Below, one piece after another: positions 7,966 through 11,545 of a stretch of DNA of 11,545 nucleotides. The position numbers and the translations under genes were made by a program. The notes under the pieces are model-generated. The model saw only the letters and a program-made list of their open reading frames with translations. It had not been told where the DNA came from and did no database searches. This stretch comes from Euperipatoides rowelli (Eukaryota > Onychophora > Udeonychophora > Euonychophora > Peripatopsidae). Location: the NCBI GenBank assembly GCA_003024985.2, contig PXIH01S0049970.1. The stretch is one strand, 5' to 3'. Numbering within the stretch: position 1 is the stretch's first letter; every line of letters begins with the position of its first letter.

Positions 7966-8825
7966 TGTTTTTGCTGAAGGGCTGGGAACATTTACCAAAG
8001 GTACCAGTACTATAACTTAATATTTTGAAAGAGGCTGTTCCTAAATACTGTAAAGCAAGAGTGTTGCCTTTTGCATTGTGTAATAAAGTATAAAGTGAGT
8101 TAACAAGGTTAATAAATGAAGGAATCATAATTATATGCTGTGGAGAGTAGTGAGTGGGCTACTCCAATAGTTCCGATATTAAAAAAGGATAACAGTGTTA
8201 GGATATGTGGTGATTATAAGATCACTATTAACCCACAAATGTTAATTGACAAGTGCCCTTTGCATAGGATTGAAGATTTGTTTGTAGAATTCCAAGGGGG
8301 GGGGGAAACAATTTAGTACTCTTGACCTCAAACAGGCCTATCAACAAGTGTTACATGATGTTTCTAAACAGTATGTCACAATTAATACCCATAAAGGGTT
8401 GTTTCGATATAACAGATTACCATATGGGGTGGTTTCAGCCCCAGGTGCATTCCAGATAATCAAGGAACAGTTGTTACAGGGTTTAGAGGGTGTGTTATGC
8501 TTCTTGAATGATATTTAAATTACTGGGAAAGATGAAAGAGAACATTTGAATAGGTTACAAAAAGTGCTAACAAGGTTTAATGATAGCGGGTTGAGGGTGG
8601 CTAGGGATAAATGTGTTTTTTTTTTCAAACCATCAGTTACATATTTGGGGTATGTGATTGACCATGAGGGATTACATAACACACCGGAAAAGGTGAAAGC
8701 AATTCAGGAAGCTCCGGCACCAAATGATGTATCACAATTAAAAGCATTTCTGGGGTTGGTAAATTTTTATGGTAAATTCATACCAAATTTGTCAAAAATA
8801 TTGTATCCATTATATGAACTGTTGC
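7966..8825 (+). pseudogene. Ty3/gypsy reverse transcriptase, catalytic motif mutated
   Basis: RT would copy element RNA into DNA. After a frameshift at about 7963 the reading resumes with EGLGTFTKG, followed by stops near 8020 and 8090. From about 8130 comes an open stretch with EWATPIVPILKKDNSVRICG, a typical Ty3 RT N-terminal region. A run of ten G at 8296-8305 coincides with a frame change, after which STLDLKQAYQQV (about 8315-8350) and THKGLFRYNRLPYGV fit the fingers and palm. The catalytic Y/F-x-D-D box at 8501-8512 reads FLND, so one of the two aspartates is Asn, and a TAA follows at 8516-8518. The frame then continues (8546 onward) with SVTYLGYVID and LKAFLGLVNFYGKFIPNL, the thumb/connection region of Ty3 elements. 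The enzyme is dead by several independent lesions. Confidence 0.92.
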
Positions 8826-9300
8826 AAAAAGATAAATTGTGGTTGTGGACAAAAAGCTGTAATAGGGCATTTGAGTTCTTCAAAGGTATTGGCTCATTAC
8901 AACCCAGAGCTACACTGAAGCTGGCTTGTGCTTCTTCAGCTTATGGAATCGGAGCGGTCATTCCCCATGTGTTTCCAAATGGAGATGAGCATCCCATAGC
9001 TTATGCATTGTGCTGTTTATCACCAAGTGAAAAAATTATTCTCAGTTAGACAAAGAGGGGCTTGCATTAGTTTTTGGTGTGCGCAGATTTGATCAGTATC
9101 TGCATGCTTGACATTTTATCTTGGCCACGGACCAAAAACCTTTAGTGTCAATTTTTGGATTGAAGAAGGGAATTCCAATGATGGCAGTAAATTTATTGCA
9201 AAGATGGGCTTTGTTTTTGATGGGTTATGATTATGAAATTGGTTATGTAAGGTCAGAAAGTCATAGTATGATGGGTTGTCTAGGTTACCATTCCAAGTGA
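8826..9300 (+). pseudogene. Ty3/gypsy RNase H, catalytic Asp lost
   Basis: RNase H would remove RNA from the RNA-DNA hybrid. It follows RT directly. Between 8880 and 8915 the reading slips out of frame and back. ACASSAYGIGAVI at about 8924-8962 corresponds to the conserved C-D-A-S-x-Y-G-x-G-A-V block, but the first catalytic Asp is absent (residues read CASS at 8927-8938). A frameshift near 9045 moves the domain to another frame with QLDKEGLALVFGVRRF, the conserved E-x-E/D-helix region, then a TGA near 9108, then LATDQKPLVSIFG, which holds the third catalytic D in T-D-x-K/H-P-L. It ends near 9260-9300 with GLSRLP, the usual RNase H-integrase bridge. Three lesions plus the missing Asp make it inactive. 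Confidence 0.88.
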
Positions 9301-9855
9301 GATTTGAGGATTTTAAAGAATTTTCTTATTTAAATTATATTGAAGAGGGGCCACTGCCTATAAATTATAAAGACATAAGGAAAGAAACTAGTCATGATAT
9401 CATTCTGAGTAAAGTTTTGAACTATGTATTGAATGGTTGGCCAGATAGAATCGACTCTGATGAATTTAGACTGTATGCAAATCGAAAGAATGAGTAGTCA
9501 ATGGATCAAGGTTGCTTAATGTGGGGATATAGGGTTGTGGTTCCTTATAAATTACAAAAAAATATATTAAAAGAATTGCATACCAGCCATATGGGTATAG
9601 TGAGGGTTGAGGCTCTTGCCAGATCTTATGTATGTTGGCCTTCTTGTGATAAAGACATTGAAAATCAAATCAAGTCATGTTTAGCATGCTTACAAGAGCG
9701 TGTAATGCCACCTAAGGCAGGGTTAAATCCTTGGAATGGCCAGATTAGCCATGGAAAAGGCTGCACATAGATTTTTGGGGCCAGTATTTGTAAAATGTAT
9801 ATGGTGGTCACAGATGCATATTCGAAGTGGGTGGAGGTGATGAAGATGGCGGAAT
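9300..9855 (+). pseudogene. Ty3/gypsy integrase N-terminal half, truncated
   Basis: Integrase would insert element DNA into the genome. A linker at 9300-9494 ends in a TAG, but the same frame resumes at once, giving the zinc-binding H2C2 domain: LHTSHMG, then ARSYVCWP, then SCLACLQ (His pair and Cys pair at 9579-9689). After a frameshift near 9730, HIDFWGQY gives the first acidic residue of the catalytic core (Asp codon 9770-9772). Another shift leads to VVTDAYSKWVEVMK (about 9801-9842). Similarity stops at about 9850, at the edge of the repeat array. The second Asp and the Glu of the D-D-E triad, as well as the C-terminal tail, are missing. The minus-strand integrase tail at 270-850 is not its missing part: it lies on the other strand about 9 kb away. 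Confidence 0.9.
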
Positions 9856-9863
9856 CAAAAAAC

Positions 9864-10368
9864 GGAAGTCAGCCATCTTGGATTTCTTGCAATGCATCAT
9901 GGGGCTGGCCCAGAACCTAAGATAATAGAACAGGAAATGGTATCCATATTGAAATCGAATAGGAACCGGAAGTCTCTTGGATCATGTGACTTTCTGGCCT
10001 AGAACCTAAGACAATAGAACAGGAAGTCAGCCATCTTGGTACCTGTTGCATTACACATACCAAAATATAGAAATCCACCAACTTGTGCCAGTTAATCCAG
10101 AGTGGGAGGGGCATCTATTGGAGAACAGGAAATGGAAGAGGGCCATCTTGGATTTTTTGAAATGCATCATGGGGCTGGCCAGAACCTAAGACAATAGAAC
10201 AGGAAATGGAAATCCACCATATTGTGTCAGTTAATCCAGAGTGGGAGGGGGATCTATCGGAAAACAGGAAATGGAAGTAGGCCATCTTGGATTTTTTTCA
10301 ATGCATCATGGGGCTGGCCCAGAACCTAAGACAATAGAACAGGAAACAGTATCCATATTGAAATCGCT
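9864..10368. repeat. Complex tandem repeat array with GCCATCTTGG units
   Basis: Noncoding array of about five related units. GCCATCTTGG starts at 9872, 10030, 10142 and 10281. AATGCATCATGGGGCTGGCC occurs at 9891, 10161 and 10300. AGAACCTAAG(A/G), followed by AATAGAACAGGAA, occurs at 9912, 10001, 10181 and 10321. The longest regular part, 10071-10346, is two copies of a 139-140 bp unit that includes AATCCACCA and GTTAATCCAGAGTGGGAGGG. The first and last units both end TATCCATATTGAAATCG (9941-9957 and 10350-10366), so the array is framed by a shared edge. A shortened unit lies at 9967-10020. It could be a satellite, the inner repeats of a DNA transposon or Helitron, or a rearranged MITE. I do not recognise the family. 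Confidence 0.9.
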
Positions 10369-10422
10369 GCTGTTTAAAATTAACCTTAATCAAAAATCGG
10401 AATTATAAGTTTTTTAATTCGT
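10369..10422. other. Short AT-rich spacer
   Basis: No gene or repeat is seen between the array and the CA microsatellite. Confidence 0.5.
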
Positions 10423-10447
10423 CACACACACACACACACACACACAC
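10423..10447. repeat. (CA)n microsatellite
   Basis: An uninterrupted CA run of twelve and a half units. It is a simple sequence repeat with no further signal. Confidence 0.98.
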
Positions 10448-10579
10448 GAACGTTAGCAACATAATGATATTTAAGAAATTTTATTTACACTTATCATTTT
10501 AATAACAGGCCACTTTTAATTATTTTTTAAATGAAAACAGGATTTTGTTTAATTTAAAAACGTCACATTACATTTATGC

Positions 10580-10630
10580 CCTAAGTCAGTGGGATTCGAA
10601 CCCACAATGTCTTTGTTGGCAATCTGGCTT
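10580..10630 (-). ncRNA. tRNA-like T-arm / Pol III B-box relic (possible SINE)
   Basis: On the minus strand GTGGGTTCGAATCCCAC (10589-10605) forms a perfect 5-bp T-stem with a TTCGAAT loop, and GGTTCGAATCC matches the Pol III B-box. The 7 nt after the stem (TGACTTA) pair at six of seven places with TAAGCCA upstream (about 10624-10630). Only about 20 nt lie between that arm and the T-stem, far too few for D and anticodon arms, and I find no A-box. It is therefore not a normal tRNA gene. A tRNA-derived SINE fragment or a decayed tRNA is most likely. Confidence 0.5.
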
Positions 10631-10639
10631 ATATTTTAA

Positions 10640-11545
10640 GATAATGACGGTGAAGGTTGAAATTATTTGAAGAATGTAACAATTAGAGTTCTATATGTAA
10701 ATTAAATACTTGTAAATAAATACGCAGTTTCCTTCGGGAAATTTATTAAAAAAAATTAAATGAGAAAATAGTCTCTAGCCGGAAGAGTCTGTACCTGAAT
10801 CACTTTGTTTTCTTCTCCCTTTTTGGTTGAACGACTCAGATTAGTCAAATTTTAATAATAATTTCAAAACAAACTACACATTGATTAATATTAAATATTA
10901 ATATAGAAAGCAATAATAAATATTTTGTCATGAAAAAAATGTTTAATAATTGCCTATTTATATAAGTATATTGACCCTAGGTTGTAAAATAACATGTTAT
11001 AAGGGATCAAAAGTCTTGAGCTACCCAAGTGAATCTCAATATTTTAATGGTCTGTAAGTTCGACATGATGGATTTGTGTTAAACATATCATATAAATAGA
11101 TTTCGTTGTTTTTTTAAGTTATTGTCGTTGATCTTGCATATGCAGTGAAATTAAATGAAAACAGAAAGGATATTCTGTACTTGAATATTAGTACTTTTCT
11201 ACCATCCATTAATTTAAGTTATAATCAAAATTGTATTTTTAGAACTGTACATCTTATTTGTTAGTTACTGAATCATATTTTTAGAGGTAAGCATTTTTTT
11301 TTTTTTTTAGTAAACAATAAGCTATAATCTGTAGTTTATTATTGGCTATAGGTCTAAATCTATAAAAATAATATGAATGAGGCTCGGGCAAATATTTGAT
11401 CTTTAATTTTTATATCCTGAGATAATAATCAATAATCACAATTAATTAAGAATGTAAATCTATATAGCCTTTACAGTACATACAGTCGGCCCCTATAGAT
11501 ATGTGTATGTGTGTGTGCATAAATATGTTTTTTTTTTTAAATTTT
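10640..11545. other. AT-rich noncoding DNA, no gene seen
   Basis: About 900 bases with no open frame of note in any frame. It holds a 15-T run at 11294-11308, an 11-T run at 11528-11538 close to the window end, an imperfect TG-rich stretch near 11499-11518 and AT-only palindromes. Nothing here supports an exon, RNA gene or coding part of a mobile element. Confidence 0.6.

Larger units (their letters stand above)
6580..9855 (+). mobile_element. Truncated Ty3/gypsy retrotransposon, Mag-like
   Basis: The order is putative LTR, PBS-like site, gag, protease, RT, RNase H and integrase, which is the Ty3/gypsy order (integrase last), not Ty1/copia. Similarity of the Gag text, the twin CCHC knuckles and the protease-RT spacing suggest the Mag-type animal lineage. 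The element breaks off inside the integrase catalytic core at about 9850, where a different repeat family begins. The second and third acidic integrase residues, the tail and the 3' LTR are missing. Stops and frameshifts occur in gag, RT, RNase H and integrase; RT and RNase H also show mutated catalytic positions. The element cannot move by itself. The Gag and protease portions are the best preserved. Confidence 0.9.

Noticed and set aside
270-9855. The idea that the minus-strand Pol tail (270-850) and the truncated integrase (9300-9855) are halves of one element split by inversion
   Set aside because: A whole LINE lies between them, the orientation is opposite, there is no overlap to link them, and the tail shows nothing specific to the Mag-like element.
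9864-10368. CRISPR-like array
   Set aside because: The repeats are long, variable and partly nested with no unique spacers of equal length, and the context is a eukaryotic retroelement locus.
10580-10630. A functional tRNA gene on the minus strand
   Set aside because: Only the T-arm is convincing; there is no room for D and anticodon arms and no A-box.
10884-10902. AT-only palindrome with 9-bp arms
   Set aside because: Such palindromes are expected in AT-rich DNA.
11285-11310. A good-looking splice donor (GAG|GTAAGC) followed by a T-rich tract ending in AG
   Set aside because: Only about 24 nt separate the two sites, too short for an intron, and no exon is recognisable on either side.
1-11545. 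A host multi-gene system, such as a defence or biosynthetic cluster
   Set aside because: Every recognisable coding piece belongs to a decayed retrotransposon, and the remaining DNA lacks supported open frames.

Overview
The window reads as intergenic, AT-rich DNA from a metazoan nuclear genome, most likely an invertebrate. The evidence is the mix of LINE and Ty3/gypsy remains, simple repeats and a Pol III-like element, together with the absence of any intact host gene or bacterial-style gene layout. I cannot name the species from sequence alone. No complete, uninterrupted gene was found; every recognisable coding stretch is a decayed piece of a retrotransposon.

Layout, left to right. (1) 270-850, minus strand: the extreme C-terminal end of a Ty3/gypsy-like Pol (integrase tail), broken by frameshifts, with possible LTR or 3' flank at 1-269. 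(2) 846-1575: an (ATTT)n tract and AT-rich DNA without a convincing gene, including a 12-bp perfect inverted repeat. (3) About 1578-6238, plus strand: one long decayed LINE. It has ORF1 with a remnant zinc-knuckle, then ORF2 with an APE-type endonuclease and a reverse transcriptase that still shows an intact YADD. The overall plan and style suggest the L1/Tx1 group, with moderate confidence. (4) 6580-9855, plus strand: a Ty3/gypsy element that resembles the Mag lineage. In order it has a putative short 5' LTR, a PBS-like site, gag with two perfect CCHC knuckles, an aspartic protease, RT, RNase H and the beginning of integrase. It is cut off inside the integrase core, so the rest of integrase and the 3' LTR are absent. 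(5) 9864-10370: a complex repeat array whose units carry a GCCATCTTGG motif and partly follow a 139-140 bp period. (6) 10423-10447: a (CA)n microsatellite. (7) 10580-10630, minus strand: a perfect tRNA T-arm / Pol III B-box, probably from a tRNA-derived SINE or tRNA relic. (8) 10640-11545: AT-rich DNA with homopolymers and no gene that I can see.

The genes do not now work together as a system. They record at least three separate retroelement insertions followed by decay. The points most worth a second look are a perfect 20-bp hairpin inside the LINE RT, the YY1/PHO-like motif repeated in the array that abuts the truncated integrase, and the isolated tRNA-like T-arm.
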